Below are positions 36,721 through 48,647 of a DNA stretch of 64,000 nt, one piece after another. Each line of letters begins with the position of its first letter. The stretch's first letter is position 1. The notes under the pieces were generated by a model, which was not told the origin of the DNA, searched no databases, and saw only the letters and a program-made list of their open reading frames with translations. Made by a program: the position numbers and the translations under genes. The DNA comes from Sialis fuliginosa (taxonomy: Eukaryota > Arthropoda > Insecta > Megaloptera > Sialidae). The stretch is from the NCBI GenBank assembly GCA_961205875.1, contig OY540820.1:6200001-6264000 (forward strand), read 5' to 3'.

Positions 36721-37859
36721 ATTAAAACTAAAACAAACAATTTGCACATTTTTTCTATTAAATTTCCAGTTATTTTCGGGTTTTGGCCATAAATACCAAA
36801 ATAATTTCTTAATTTATTTTTAATATAAATTAAAATTAAATATAACTGTAGGTATTTGCATGTTACTGAAATAATACTGATTTCCCTATACACCGTAATG
36901 CTTATATCTCGATAATTAAATAGGCTATTTTTAAAGTTTGTTGAAATAAAAAGAAAATTAATTAAAATATATTTTCATATTTGAGGTTATCCAATTTGTT
37001 TTTTTTTAATATAGTTCTACTTTGATAGATTAAGTGAATTCAAAAAAATTGCTGTTGATTTATTATGTTTTGCAACCTTCTCACCGGCCCAAAAACTACC
37101 AAAATTTATTAATATTTTTATAACACAAGATTATATTCAATCGATATAAAACTAAGTAAATAATTCAGAAAATGTAAAATTTTGAGTGGATAAATGTAAG
37201 AAAAATGGTAATTTTATTAACGTAGGTACATACTGAAAAAAAATTGACTTGAGATGTACAATAAAATATAAAACAATATATAAATAATTTTCGCTTTTAT
37301 GAAGACCGTTACAAGTAAACTATTTCTACGCAATTTATTCATTGCAAAGAGGGGTGGTTGGGGGGGGGGGAGGGTCTGAATAACAAACATAACCTTTCTG
37401 TCACCGGGTCTCGATAATAGGTACGACGACGTGTTTAATTGCAATGCAAACACTTCAAAATCAATTTCACTGCTGATGTTGGCCTAACCACTTGAATTTC
37501 GATAAAGGGGGCGAAACGCGTTGGTTTTTCATCAATCAAATAAAACATCTCACGGAGAAAATACTGAAGACTCGTTGAAAATATTTATTTTGATAGAATT
37601 TATATAATCTTGTAAGGGTTCGTTTCTTTACTTAAATTAATCTATTTCAAATGATAATATCACTTTAATTTTTTTTTCTTTTGAAAAGCGGTAACTTCCC
37701 AGTGGTATTAATTGATTACTATAACGCCAATAGATAGGTTACTCAGCATCATTTACAACCCTCCATCCCTCAATCCTTAAATACAGTAGCATAATTTTTT
37801 TTACTAATTTTTATAGGGTTTTATATCTAATTAATCATTAATATTACATATTTTCTATA

Positions 37860-38260
37860 ACAACATTAACAACGTAGTTCTGATTTACAACTAGTGTGAA
37901 AAAATGAAACAGTAGATCAAGGATGTAATTTTAATCAAAAAACCTTATGTGAACCTATGTCCGGAAATTCTTCGTGAAGGAGCTACAATCTTTTACCAAA
38001 AATGACTGTTTATTTAATATCTAGAGAACCCATTACGGTACAGTTATGAAATTTGATACAGAGATTGGTACTAATAAGTGTTATCGACTTCCAGTATCAA
38101 ATAATAATAATTTAGACCAGGGGTGTATGGGGCTAGTGGGCCCGCCGATTTTTATCAAGTATTTTTTTGTTCTTTAATTTTTTCCTGAGTTGGGTACTTG
38201 TAAAAGATTATATGATACAAAAATATACTTAGTTTATAGTTGTCATAAGATCAGCCGTAC
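37860..38260 (+). repeat. Dispersed repeat family E, copy 1 (order A-B)
   Basis: Segment A (37860-38075: TGTCCGGAAATTCTTCGTGA, AATCTTTTACCAAAAATGAC) is followed by segment B (38078-38260: AAGTGTTATCGACTTCCAGT, TGGGTACTTGTAAAAGATTA). The same two segments recur at 58895-59220 in a different arrangement. Confidence 0.65.
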
Positions 38261-38814
38261 TGCAGAATTTTACTTAATACAGATGCTTCAAATTACACAA
38301 AATAAGTTTATATTCTTGTTCTTTAAAAATAAAATAAAAAGTTAATATAAATATACCTGTATATTGATGTAGAAGACTTTAATAACAATCAATAATTGTG
38401 TTGAATAGAATTAGAAGACACTCACCTGAAAAAAAATCAGTTGGTATAAAAACAATGGTATTTTCTTATACTTTCTGTATTTTAAATAATTAATACCGTT
38501 ATTACGTAACTAATTTAAACATATCTTTCTTTTCGACATATCTCATTTTTTTCGAAGAAATCTATGCAATAATAAGTCGTAATTAATTAATTATTTAAGT
38601 ACTTAATAAATTTATATTATTGATTTATTGCATATTAATAATGCATTATATTTTTCTTAATTTGGCAATAAATTATCAACATTGATAAAATTATTATAGC
38701 ATAATAAATAGCACGAATAATTCGATGTCACACTATTTTTAATAAAATAATTTTAATAGACACTAGCACCAAATATTACCGATTTTAATTAAATGCTCCT
38801 TTAACTGTCAGGAT

Positions 38815-39290
38815 TAATATTTTGCAGGATATAAGTCCACGTAAAGTTAAACAGAACCCAAACATTTTAAATTTTCTTTGTAACATAAAAGCAGTCATTG
38901 TGGCTTATAATTAGATATAAAAGTTAGATATATGGTATCGCGGACTTTATTTTAGATCTTTTGACTCTACACAATTCTATACTACATTATTTTATTCAAT
39001 ATTTAACGGTTTAGGCAACGTACTACAAAAGAGCGCGCTGGAGGCAAATATTTTTCTGACATTTACTATGATCGTCACCTAATATACATAATATGTAACA
39101 AAATATATCCTATAATCTGGCTCGAGTTATAAGCACACTAACGGACAGACAGAGAAACAGAGACCTCGAGCTTTATATATATTAAGGATGACATTTAAAT
39201 CACGTTGGTAATACACAAAATCTAGTAGTAAGGAGTATTAAATAGCTTGATAATACCGGTCAGAAGTCTTTAAAATAATAGTAAAAGCAT
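38815..39290 (+). repeat. Family B repeat, copy 3
   Basis: It matches 5975-6300 (TATGGTATCGCGGACTTTAT, ACGGTTTAGGCAACGTACTA, TTGATAATACCGGTC). It contains an extra segment at about 39120-39190 (CTCGAGTTATAAGCACACTA, ending TATATATATTAAGG) that looks like the tail of a separate insertion. Confidence 0.65.
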
Positions 39291-39514
39291 AGATATAGAG
39301 CATGGACTGTGCATTTGATTCGAAAATCGACTCTTTACAAAATAAGAGATAGAGCTTAGTCTGGGTCTATGATTAATTATGTTTAAACATGAATATAAAA
39401 AAGATAGAGTATTAGTTGGGTTATATCTCTAACGTTTCTTTTATGAACCAAATTTTACACATTCTGTTAATACAGAAAGTTCAATCCATATCTCTATGTT
39501 TATATGATTAATAG

Positions 39515-39798
39515 CAGTTGCGTAGGAACGGGGGGGGGGGGGGGTTTGGGGTCGAAACCCCCCCCGAAATTTTAAAATATATGAAATTAGTATAACAATT
39601 TGGAATTTTTGTGATAATTATGCTGTTAAAATATGCGAAATAAATATATAAATTTTGAACCAAATGACCTTTTTTTTTTTTTTAAGTCAATAAAAGTCAT
39701 AATCAACTAAAATTTTTGCTTTTTCAATCAAAAATATTTCGCATATTTTTTGGAATATCAAAACCCCCCTCCCGAAAATTTTTCTTACTACGCCACTG
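39515..39798. mobile_element. hAT-type MITE with 8-bp target duplication (CAGTGGCGTAG ends)
   Basis: Left end CAGTTGCGTAGGAACGGGGG; right end the complement of CTTACTACGCCACTG. The flanks ATTAATAG (39507-39514) and ATTAATAG (39799-39806) are identical 8-bp duplications. Poly-G (39530-39543) and matching C-rich runs lie just inside the ends. 284 bp, non-coding. Confidence 0.93.
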
Positions 39799-41326
39799 AT
39801 TAATAGGTACTTAAATTCTTGAATCAAATTGGTTCATCTTAACATAAAATAAAAACAACTCACGGTTCGGTATTTTTTTCACAAATCCCCCCTCCCACAT
39901 AATATTTTCATTATTTATAAGCACACCGAACCAAAACAATTCGTTTCCAGATATATAAGAAACATATTACAGGCAGCGTTACTTGAAATGTATCGGAAAC
40001 CCAAGTGTTCTTGACGTTTTTATTTACTCGAAATGTTTGCTCTCGACAAGCAGCAGCAACTTCTACCCCTTGTGCAGTAAAATGGGGGTGGAACTGTTCT
40101 CGACAGATAAAACCAAAACACTTGTAATGAATTAGTCTATTTACTTGTGTATTGTGTTCAAATAATTGTACGTGCATGTTAGGTAATAAATTATTTATCA
40201 ACGAAATTATCTTTTGGGGGAAAACTAATAAAGAATTGATTGTTTTGAATTTTTTTATTTTATACACTCGTCAGTTTGTAGGGTTCTTTTGTCTATCTGT
40301 CTGTAGCATAACTCAAAAACTACTGGACTGATCGATCTAAAATTTGAAATATTAATATAGTTATATAAATTATTTTCCGAGATTTCAAAAAAAAATTGGA
40401 ACTTTTTTGAGCTTTTACTCGATCAAAAAATAATCGGAGAAGGATCTACGGGATTGCGCATTTCAGATTTGAAACGGTTTTTGATTTGTTATTTTATTAT
40501 TTTTATTTTCAATTTTATTCAAAAAAGTGAAAATCATACCATATTTTTTTAGAACTTCGTCATATTTTAATTTAAATATAAATTTCAGCTTTGATATTTT
40601 ACACTACATTTTTTTGCAAAGTTATAAAAAAGCGAACACTACAATTTTGTCTATTTTAATAAAAAACACAATTTTAATTTTTATAGCTGCAAAAAAGCGT
40701 CAAAGAGTATTAAAAATTGAACTAAACGTCGAAAATGTTATCTCAATTAAATAAGAGATTGACATTATGATTATAATTATTATATTTTAGTACATTTCTG
40801 AAGGCAAAAATTATAAAAACTATTCATTTTAGTATTCTTTTTTTAAATTTAAAGACTCCTAATTTTATATATTATGATAATTGAAACTAAGACGGAAAAG
40901 TGCCGTTAAACAAGTGTGATTTAAGTAGAGAAGTGTGGTAGCCTAATCCTTTTAAACAAATCATATATCTTTCATATGGATATTATAACAACACTCACAA
41001 CTTAAACATAAGAAGCTTAAATCAGTACAAATCGTAAACCGATTAGACATGTTCCTTCAACTGAATATTACTGACACAAAAACTTAAAATTGGAAATCCT
41101 GACCGAACAGGCGCGTATTAAGTACATTTTTGCATTCGAAATAATGAATTATTAGTAATAGTTTGACTTTCCAATCAAAATTAAGGTGTTTTTTTAGTCT
41201 TACCCTTACAAACACAAAAATAAGTGGATTTTTTTAGAGTAACGTCACAAATGACTGAATAGACTGACCGGAAAACCTTAAAATTTCTTGCCGATTTCGG
41301 GAAAATATAAACTTGCTAATTATAAT

Positions 41327-41469
41327 GGATCTTGGCTTCTGGGTGTAAGCCGCGTCAGAAGATGTCCACTGCAATGTGTGACGAAACGTTGACCGATAAA
41401 ACGACCAAACCGACGAGGCTTACATCCAGAAGCCAAGATCCATATCAAGATCACCGCGGAAGCCTCAAG
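41327..41469. mobile_element. 143-bp retro-insert with hairpin, GAAACGTTG motif and 16-bp target duplication
   Basis: ACTTGCTAATTATAAT (41311-41326) is repeated as ACTTGCTAATTACAAT (41470-41485), 15 of 16 identical, so the 143 bp between them is an insertion. The insert contains a strong hairpin (GGATCTTGGCTTCTGG at 41327 against CCAGAAGCCAAGATCC ending 41441). In its loop is a stem-like GTCCAC/GTGTGAC followed by GAAACGTTGACC. Penelope-like retroelements carry hammerhead-related motifs with GAAAC and make variable-length duplications; assignment to that group is inference. Partial copies lie at 35815 and perhaps 19930. Confidence 0.6.
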
Positions 41470-42639
41470 ACTTGCTAATTACAATTTTAATTTCTGCATA
41501 CAATAATTACCAAAACACAAAGATATAACAAAACAAGATTGAAAAACAAATATGCCCGGTTTCAGTAAATGAGTAGTTATCTAGCGTATCCAGTTATCTC
41601 CCCCACCCCCTCTCAAGAATCTGATTTGTCTGCAACTGTTAGATTCACATACAATACAAAAAATAGAGATATTTCCTATACATACAAAATAAAATGTAAA
41701 TGTAACTCGGTAAAAATCAATCTCAGGTTTTATATATAAATAATTAAAAGCAAGATAACATTTTAATTTACAGTTTTCACACACGATTCATAAAAAAGAA
41801 CACACACAAACAGACAAACATATACTTATATAGTATACATAAAAACATTCAAATTATGAACCATAAACGAAAAATTATTACAACAATTACCGAACAGTTT
41901 AAAAGTAGGCGATAACACGAAATCAGTACAGTAATTCACACATAAACCTTTAAAACATCATTATTTATCTGTCGATACACAGTAGAGACCGGGGTACCAG
42001 TGGCGGCTCGCCAACTCACCATCCAGTAGCGCGCGCTGATTTTTTACTTTGTTTTCAAACAAGTAATACATGTATTTTTAGAATTTTTGTTTGTTCAGAG
42101 TATTAACAATTAAAATGCCTAAGACTCTACAGTCAGGTTAGGTTAAATATCATAACGCTACTAAATTAAGAGAGTAGAATTAAACATGTACAGGAAATTA
42201 GGGAAATATAAGGATGAAGCAGTGTGTTAAATAAAAAAACAGCAGTAAAAATCGATAAAAAGTTAATAGATAGAAATCGTTTGTCGACTATTATATCATG
42301 AATTTCAAATTAAAATTTATATCTAAACTGTCAAATGGCATAAGTTCATAAAACGTCATTTTGGTAACTAATTTTGAGGGCTTCTTAATTTTTTTTGACA
42401 AAAAAGTTTAGTTACCGACTCTTTTATTATTAAATTAATTGACTTCTGATCCTGACGAAATTTATATTTATACTGGAAAGTATCCTCTTTCAAACAACAA
42501 GAAAGGACTATCAAAAAAAATAAAAATACTATACCTGAATTCGGTATAAAAAATATATTTTTGTTAAAAAAGAAACCAAGTTTTAAAGTATAACATGTAA
42601 AAATATAAATGATGATGGGTATCCATTGCTGAATAAAGA

Positions 42640-42890
42640 TTTTGTCTCAACAAAAATGTTTTTTTATAAATGTGCGATTTTACAATTTGTACGTTGAAAC
42701 AGAATTCAAGAAAATAAATTTCACGATAAACATGGAATAAGAAGAAAAATCTCATATGTTTACCTTGAAAATTGGTTTCTTTAAACATACAAACTCCATT
42801 ATTCCGAAAACAATTTTTACAAAACTTCATTTATGGCGTAAACATTAAGACTTGGTTTTATATTTCGACTCGGGATAATGCATTTTTTGA
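42640..42890 (-). repeat. Dispersed repeat family D, copy 2 (reverse)
   Basis: TTTACAATTTGTACGTTGAA and ACAAACTCCATTATTCCGAA are the reverse complement of the 33925 copy, ending in TATTTCGACTCGGG. The two copies form a widely spaced inverted pair. Confidence 0.65.
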
Positions 42891-43909
42891 TATTTTATAA
42901 ACCGATGCAATTTTTTAATCGGACAGTGAAATTATGAGCTCGAGGTGAAAATTCTATTCAAAAGTAATATTTTCCATGCAATTTTATTTTTTTGATGAGA
43001 CACTACTTTTCTTTACCTCCTTCATTTCCACGCCACTGCTCTGTATAAATATATCCAATACATCTCTTTCCACAACAAGATCACGAACCCATAAGTAAGT
43101 TACTACAGATAATTCCAATTTACAATAGAGCTCCCATACGAGCTCGGCCAGCGTGCGCTCGAACCTTAAATCTCCTCAGAAACAAACCCCAATTAGTACA
43201 AATCCCGCTGTGACCGACATGTACTCTTGCACTTGTTTAGCACCTGTCTGCGGACAGAGAGCGAGTATGCACGAACAGTATCGCCGCGTGATATCCACGG
43301 TTTTATGTAATATTTCAAGGGTGGAGAGGCTTGTTATAACTTTGTCTGTTGTTTTTGATAATCGGTGTAAGGATTATCAGCACACAACATGAAATAATAC
43401 ATATGTGTTTCTGGATTGAGTCAAATAAATTGGAGAAATTTAATCTAGAGTACTCATAGACTGCATAGTAAGAGTATCTCTATTTAATCCTGGATTTTTC
43501 GAAATTTTATAAATAAATTGCTCTGGAGAACTGAATAGTCAAGTTTTCTAGATATTTCAATCTAAAACTACCAAAAATGACCTTTATTTACGAATTTATT
43601 ACCATTCAAACTTTTTTTTTTCTTATACAACAAATAGTACTTTCTTTCATCTTTAACTCAATCGTTCCCGAGGTTTTTTTTTTGTTACCGATATTGCTGA
43701 TTTTTCTGTCATCAATTCATATATGTATACTAAAACTCCAGAACGTTGGTAATTGCATTGTTGATGTATTCAGTCCAATACTCGAAAATAAGTATGATTC
43801 GAATTAAAATAATCTTACATCAAACGCAAAATATTAACAAAAGCGCTCTGTTACATATAATAATATGTAACGCTGGGCACGATTGGATTAAAATGAATTT
43901 TAACTTTAC

Positions 43910-44273
43910 TATAGAGGTGTACCGGAATTCACGTCTAACGTCACTATTTTAAATATAAATACATAGATTATTATCTTAAATTAATATAACATTGTTCTAT
44001 ATGGTATTTCTTTAAGAAAATACATTAAATTATAAAAATTGTGTTTTCTACATATTCTGCAATTTCTAAAGCTTCGTACAACTATTTGTATAGCTATAAT
44101 TTCGTTAAATTATTTGTATAGCATACGTTCTTTTCGATCAAATGTAATTACATTTATAGTGTCAATAATAATATAATATAAAAATAATAATAATATAATA
44201 GTACTGACGTTAAAATATTCATTTTAAATCTACATCATGAGTTCCGGCCGGAATTCCGGTACCTACACCTCTA
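43910..44273. mobile_element. hAT-type MITE, TAGAGGTGTA ends
   Basis: Left end TAGAGGTGTACCGGAATTC (from 43912); right end complementary to TACACCTCTA, with GAATTCCGGTACC inside it. AACTTTAC (43902-43909) is repeated at 44274-44281, an 8-bp duplication (allowing two extra bases at the left end). The interior is AT-rich with TATAATA runs. A reverse partial copy lies at 46290-46610. Confidence 0.82.
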
Positions 44274-45220
44274 AACTTTACCCTGTATACAATTTTTGTT
44301 CGCTAAAATATCTTAGTTTGAAGATATAAATACGATTGCAGGGCAGATATAATTATCTCGGTGGAAAAAATGTACAGGCATTAATTTTTAGGAAAAGTTG
44401 CCTACTTGGTAAAAAAATTCATAAATATGGTCAAAATCATCGTTTTTGCATGACGTTTGAGTTGAGTATCACAAAAATCGTGATGGTCAATTTGGGGAAT
44501 AAATTAGGTTTTAGCATGTCACAAATGAGGGGTAAACAGAAACCAGAAATCGTTTGGATCACATATAATGTAATTTGGCGATGTTAAGATATTTAATAAT
44601 TGAGGAACGTTATTTTTGTAATAAGATAATTAAATTAAAATAACGCAGAATCCAACCCATTTCAGATATCAACAGAAACTGTGGGAAAAAACGATAGATT
44701 ATGAACATTATGACTCATTATTAGGAGTTGATTTTAAACCAGTGGGGGTTCGTGTCTATATCATGCATCGAAAATCCCAGCTAATGATCGAATGTATCTT
44801 TTTCAACATATTGATCATATATGGTTATTAAATGACATAAGATATTTTTTAAGGAAACGCTTGAAAAATATTATTGTATAAATTTACAATTATTTATTGC
44901 ACTGGTATTTTCTAGCAATTAACAAATGAAAATAATGTACATTACTGTTTTATGGATAAAATATAAATATCTGATTTTAATTTGCACGATGGTTTTAAAA
45001 TATAATAACAAATAATGAATGGATCAGGTTTTTTAGTGTCCATAATTCATGAAACGAATTGATGGGTATTATTTTGATATATTTTATCTTTTTACATGGG
45101 ATGAGGTACATTATAACGATTTATTGATACAAGAAAAAATATTTTCATATTTTAATTATTTATCTTAGCACCTACAAGTATTTTAGTTACTTTTTACTTT
45201 AACAATTAGATTCATTAAGC

Positions 45221-45268
45221 CAGTGGCGTACAAATGTCCTTTTTCCCCCTCCCCTCGGTACGCTACTG
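45221..45268. mobile_element. 48-bp residual hAT-type element
   Basis: CAGTGGCGTAC...GTACGCTACTG is almost only terminal repeats. The flanks CATTAAGC (45213) and CATTAAAC (45269) agree at 7 of 8 bases, as in an 8-bp duplication. The end sequence belongs to the same CAGTGGCGTA type as the element at 39515. Confidence 0.7.
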
Positions 45269-46289
45269 CATTAAACATAATCAAATAAGTCTCATCTCAA
45301 TTTCGTCTATAGAAATTTAAATCCAAATAGAACAAGGTATTTTAGTTATCCACTGGATGTTTAAAACCATATAAAAAAATCAAGTAAGCACAAACATACC
45401 CCGAGTTACGTCGCTTCTACTTACATTGTTTCGCATTTACGTACATTTTAAATTTACATTTCCGAAGTTGCATCGTATCATATACATATAAAAGATTTTT
45501 TTTCGATCGAAGATGACGTAAGTTCGGGGTATGACTGTATATGATAGATAAGTAGTTTTATAATGAAATAATAATCAAGATATTTTGTTCGAGCCTCATT
45601 CAATTAGAAGCAGTTGAAAGTTAATCTAAATTGGTTCGAGTATTCTATTTACTTAATGTTCACAGCGTAGTAGAATATAAAATCTCATTCGCATGATAAC
45701 TGAGTTTTAATGTCGTACAGTGGAACTCTCCCATATCGACTATCGATGTAAATTTAATCAAACAGCAATTAAAAACTAATAACAAAGTAACGTTCTCAAC
45801 TATTAGAAGTCAAGCGCGGAACCAGCATTACAATCTGAGGGGGTGATGGCTTCAAAAGAATATTTTTATCTTTAGATAAATACTACAACAAAAAAGCTAC
45901 GACAAGACTTTCTTATACGCTTTATTGACGTTTTTCTAATTATATGGAACAAATATTTCTGGCTAATTGATAAAAGGTAGAAAAAAAATAGTTTTTTTTA
46001 TTATTTATTATAAATTATTTGAAATATAATTTAAAAAAATGAATAAAGCAAACTATATAGATAATACATTTTCTACAACTTTTATCTAAAATATTTTTCT
46101 AATTCGCAGTTTAAAAAATAATTAAAAAATTGACCAGAGTAAGATCTTTTTTTAAATGGAAGTTTTCTTTCCAGACGAATATTAATATTAAATATAAATT
46201 TTTACTCTTCTATTTAGTTACAGCGTCTACAGACAGGCCGACATGATTTTGGGGAAGATCAAAATAGCCTGATTTATTTTTCCTAATTT

Positions 46290-46610
46290 TATTTTTTATT
46301 ACTATTATATTATTATTATTTGTATACATATTATATTATTATTGGCACTATAAATATAATTACATTCGATCGAAAAGAACATATGCTATACAAATAATAT
46401 AACAAAATTATAGCTATACAAATAGTTTTACGAAGCTGCAAAAATTGCAGAATATGTAGAAAACACAATTTTTATAATTTAATATATTTTCTGAAAGAAA
46501 TACCATATAGAACAATGTTATGGCAATTTAAGATAATAATCTATATATTTATATTTAAAATATAATAGTAGTGACGTTAGACGTGAATTCCGGCCGGAAT
46601 TCCGGTACAT
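46290..46610 (-). mobile_element. Reverse partial copy of the 43910 hAT-type MITE
   Basis: CACTATAAATATAATTACAT, TCGATCGAAAAGAACATATG and ACGTGAATTCCGGCCGGAAT mirror 43920-44170. The outer GAGGTG terminus has been lost, leaving GGTACATATCTAC, so no duplication can be read. Confidence 0.75.
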
Positions 46611-47052
46611 ATCTACTTATTACCCCCTTTAATCTTTCTTGCAGCCGTCCTTGTTATAAAGTAGCCGAGTACTTTGTTTGAGCATATAATTTCCATCAAT
46701 ATTTACATTGGCCGATTGGTCAATAATCCCTCTCCGTCTTGTTTGTTCAAATAATGGCTCGTGTGTACCTTCATTGATATCAGATCAACTCGGGATATTA
46801 TTCGTGAGTGTTTGCGCGCGATTGTTTACTCAACAAATGTACCAAAACACGGACAACTTGTTTTTCAACACAAACATAAAGTGTCACGTATATTATAAAT
46901 ACATAGCTCATTTTACTCTCAGACATGTGATGAGATATTTACCCTTTAACTCTAAAATCGCTTCAACTAGTTTTGAGATAAATGGATTTAACGATTGCTA
47001 ACGCTTAGTTATAAATTAATTTTTAACAATACCTTTTATAAAATGTACATAA

Positions 47053-47623
47053 TAAGGTACTGGTGCCAGTTATGGCCGCTATAAGATCAAGGTTTACTGT
47101 TTTTGTGATTGACGGGTTTCTTTTTTGTAATTCTTATGAACTCATGTTACTGATGAAACAAGTAACTTTTTATTTAATTAATTTAATTACCAAAGTCCGC
47201 AAATATAGTTTTTATTTTTTTATTATAGCCTTTTATTTTGTTTATGTTTTTTCTCCAGTAATGGATAAAGTAAAACCAGTAATGAGCACGCAGTGATGGA
47301 CACTTGCTAATGATTACAAAATAATAAGTACTACGTTACAAAAGATATAAAAGAAAGAATCGTCAATTTTGAAACAATGTAAAGCAGTTTCTATGATAAT
47401 ATAATAATTAATAAATAAATTTACTAATAATTAGTTAAAATGTCCATCACTTTGACACCTATTGGCCGATTGTCATCAAATCACGCTGTTAGACAGTTAA
47501 TGTATATAGATTAATATTCAGAAATGGTAGTAATCAAATATCAACAAACGTTTCTAATTCAGTACATTTAATTAAAAAATAGCCATTATTGGAGTCATAT
47601 CCAAGACTGGTGGCAATACCTTA
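47053..47623 (-). mobile_element. Family A MITE, copy 8 (reverse, full length)
   Basis: It starts TAAGGTACTGGTGCCAGTTA and ends ATCCAAGACTGGTGGCAATA followed by CCTTA. The whole family core is present in reverse. At 571 bp it is the best full-length representative together with copy 1. Confidence 0.87.
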
Positions 47624-47775
47624 TTGTATAGATATATAAAACATTAGATTATAATGACTACCTTATATGTCAAATCAGTTCAAAAAAATCAAGAGTGGCA
47701 ATTTTTAAAGAGAATCGATATTTTTATCATTATAGAATCATAGTTGACGTCAAGACAAATTCAATCATTTAATTA

Positions 47776-48330
47776 TCCATACTAATATTATAAATGCAAA
47801 AGTGTGTTTGTCTGTCTCTCTGTTTCTTTGTCTGTCTGTCTGTTTGTTACCTTTTCACGGCTAAACCGCTAAACCGATCTTGATGAAATTTGACAGGGAG
47901 ATAGCATGCACTCTGAGAAAAAACAACCCCTAAGGGGCTGCTGGTTTGTTTACTAGATTCAATGCTGGTTTTCAAGCGTGTTTTGGTGCTGGATTGTTGT
48001 CATGGTTTAATGTGTGTTGGCTTCACACGATACTTGATTTTGTAGATGGTTTTGATGCGTGCTAAGTGACAGTTCTAATATCAACATAATACTATAGTGG
48101 ATATGGATTATGAAAATAAAAAAATCCTTTGGGTGAACAATATATAATTAATGTTTATTCATTTCAACAGTCAAACCCAATGAGCTAAGTTTAAAATTTC
48201 ACTACAATTCAGTTTTCTCACATTTAATTTTTACGCATGCAGGATCGATCTTATGAGGTATGTTTAATAAAACTCACATTTGAATATTTGTAAAATGGAT
48301 ATTCGAAATCCACGCGAGCGAAGCAGCTAG
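47776..48330 (+). mobile_element. Non-autonomous Helitron
   Basis: It starts TCCATACTAATATTATAAAT directly after A and ends GCGAGCGAAGCAGCTAG directly before T, the TC...CTAG structure with A/T target that defines Helitrons. It includes the widespread insect segment TTCACGGCTAAACCGCTAAA and a TCTG microsatellite. No Rep/helicase coding. Its 3' end lies 71 bp before the acceptor of the next Lim1 exon. Confidence 0.82.
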
Positions 48331-48401
48331 TTATTAATATGTACGAGTACATTAAGTGAGATACATCTTGTGTTAACAATGCATTTGTTTTATTGTTCCA
48401 G

Positions 48402-48637
48402 ACTCTATATTGGGTTCCGCGAGCGAAGACGAGGAAGATGACGACGGAAGTACGACGTCAACGATTCTAAAACATCACGGTCTCCACGGTGGGGCACTTC
48501 CCGCCTCAGAAACGAACAACAACTCTCTATCGCATAGTGAGTTGTCAAACTCCATCGGACAGGACAGTAAGACAGGGCTAGACGATTCCGAAGATCAGAA
48601 TTCACTAGATGGAGACCCGGAGACGAGAGACTCACAG
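48402..48637 (+). CDS. Lim1: Lim1, linker exon between LIM2 and homeodomain
   Basis: The acceptor TGTTCCAG ends at 48401. The overhanging G of the previous exon plus AC makes D, giving DSILGSASEDEEDDDG. The exon encodes 78 further codons: an acidic run (EDEEDDD), a His/Gly patch (HHGLHGG), Ser/Asn-rich sequence and SLDGDPETRDSQ. This region is the low-complexity spacer of Lim1 proteins. It is weakly conserved overall, but the ILGS-SEDEEDDD and LDGDP blocks fit the insect proteins I know. The donor GTCAGT starts at 48638 in phase 0. The minus-strand frame over the same bases is a shadow. A MITE begins 10 bp past the donor. Confidence 0.9.
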
Positions 48638-48647
48638 GTCAGTAATA

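Larger units (their letters stand above)
14081..48401 (+). other. Lim1 intron between LIM2 and linker exons (34.3 kb)
   Basis: The donor GTAAGT (14081) and acceptor TGTTCCAG (ending 48401) join G|AC to make the D of DSILGS. No exon-like sequence was recognised inside. Contents are mostly MITEs, tandem repeats and AT-rich DNA, listed separately. Stretches where I see nothing identifiable include 14100-15600, 23240-26500 (very AT-rich), 27750-28450, 34210-35800, 36730-37850, 39810-41300 and 44300-45200. Such a long intron in a developmental regulator commonly holds enhancers. Confidence 0.88.

Noticed and set aside
37460-37550. GGCGAAACGCGTTGG motif resembling the GAAAC-type retroelement
   Set aside because: The surrounding sequence does not match the 41327 insert and no hairpin or duplication was found.
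39911-40267. 118-codon minus-strand open frame
   Set aside because: AT-driven composition, no recognisable domain and no splice or promoter context.
48405-48635. Minus-strand open frame of 76 codons opposite the linker exon
   Set aside because: It is the shadow of the real Lim1 exon, whose frame joins both neighbouring exons in phase and has good splice sites.
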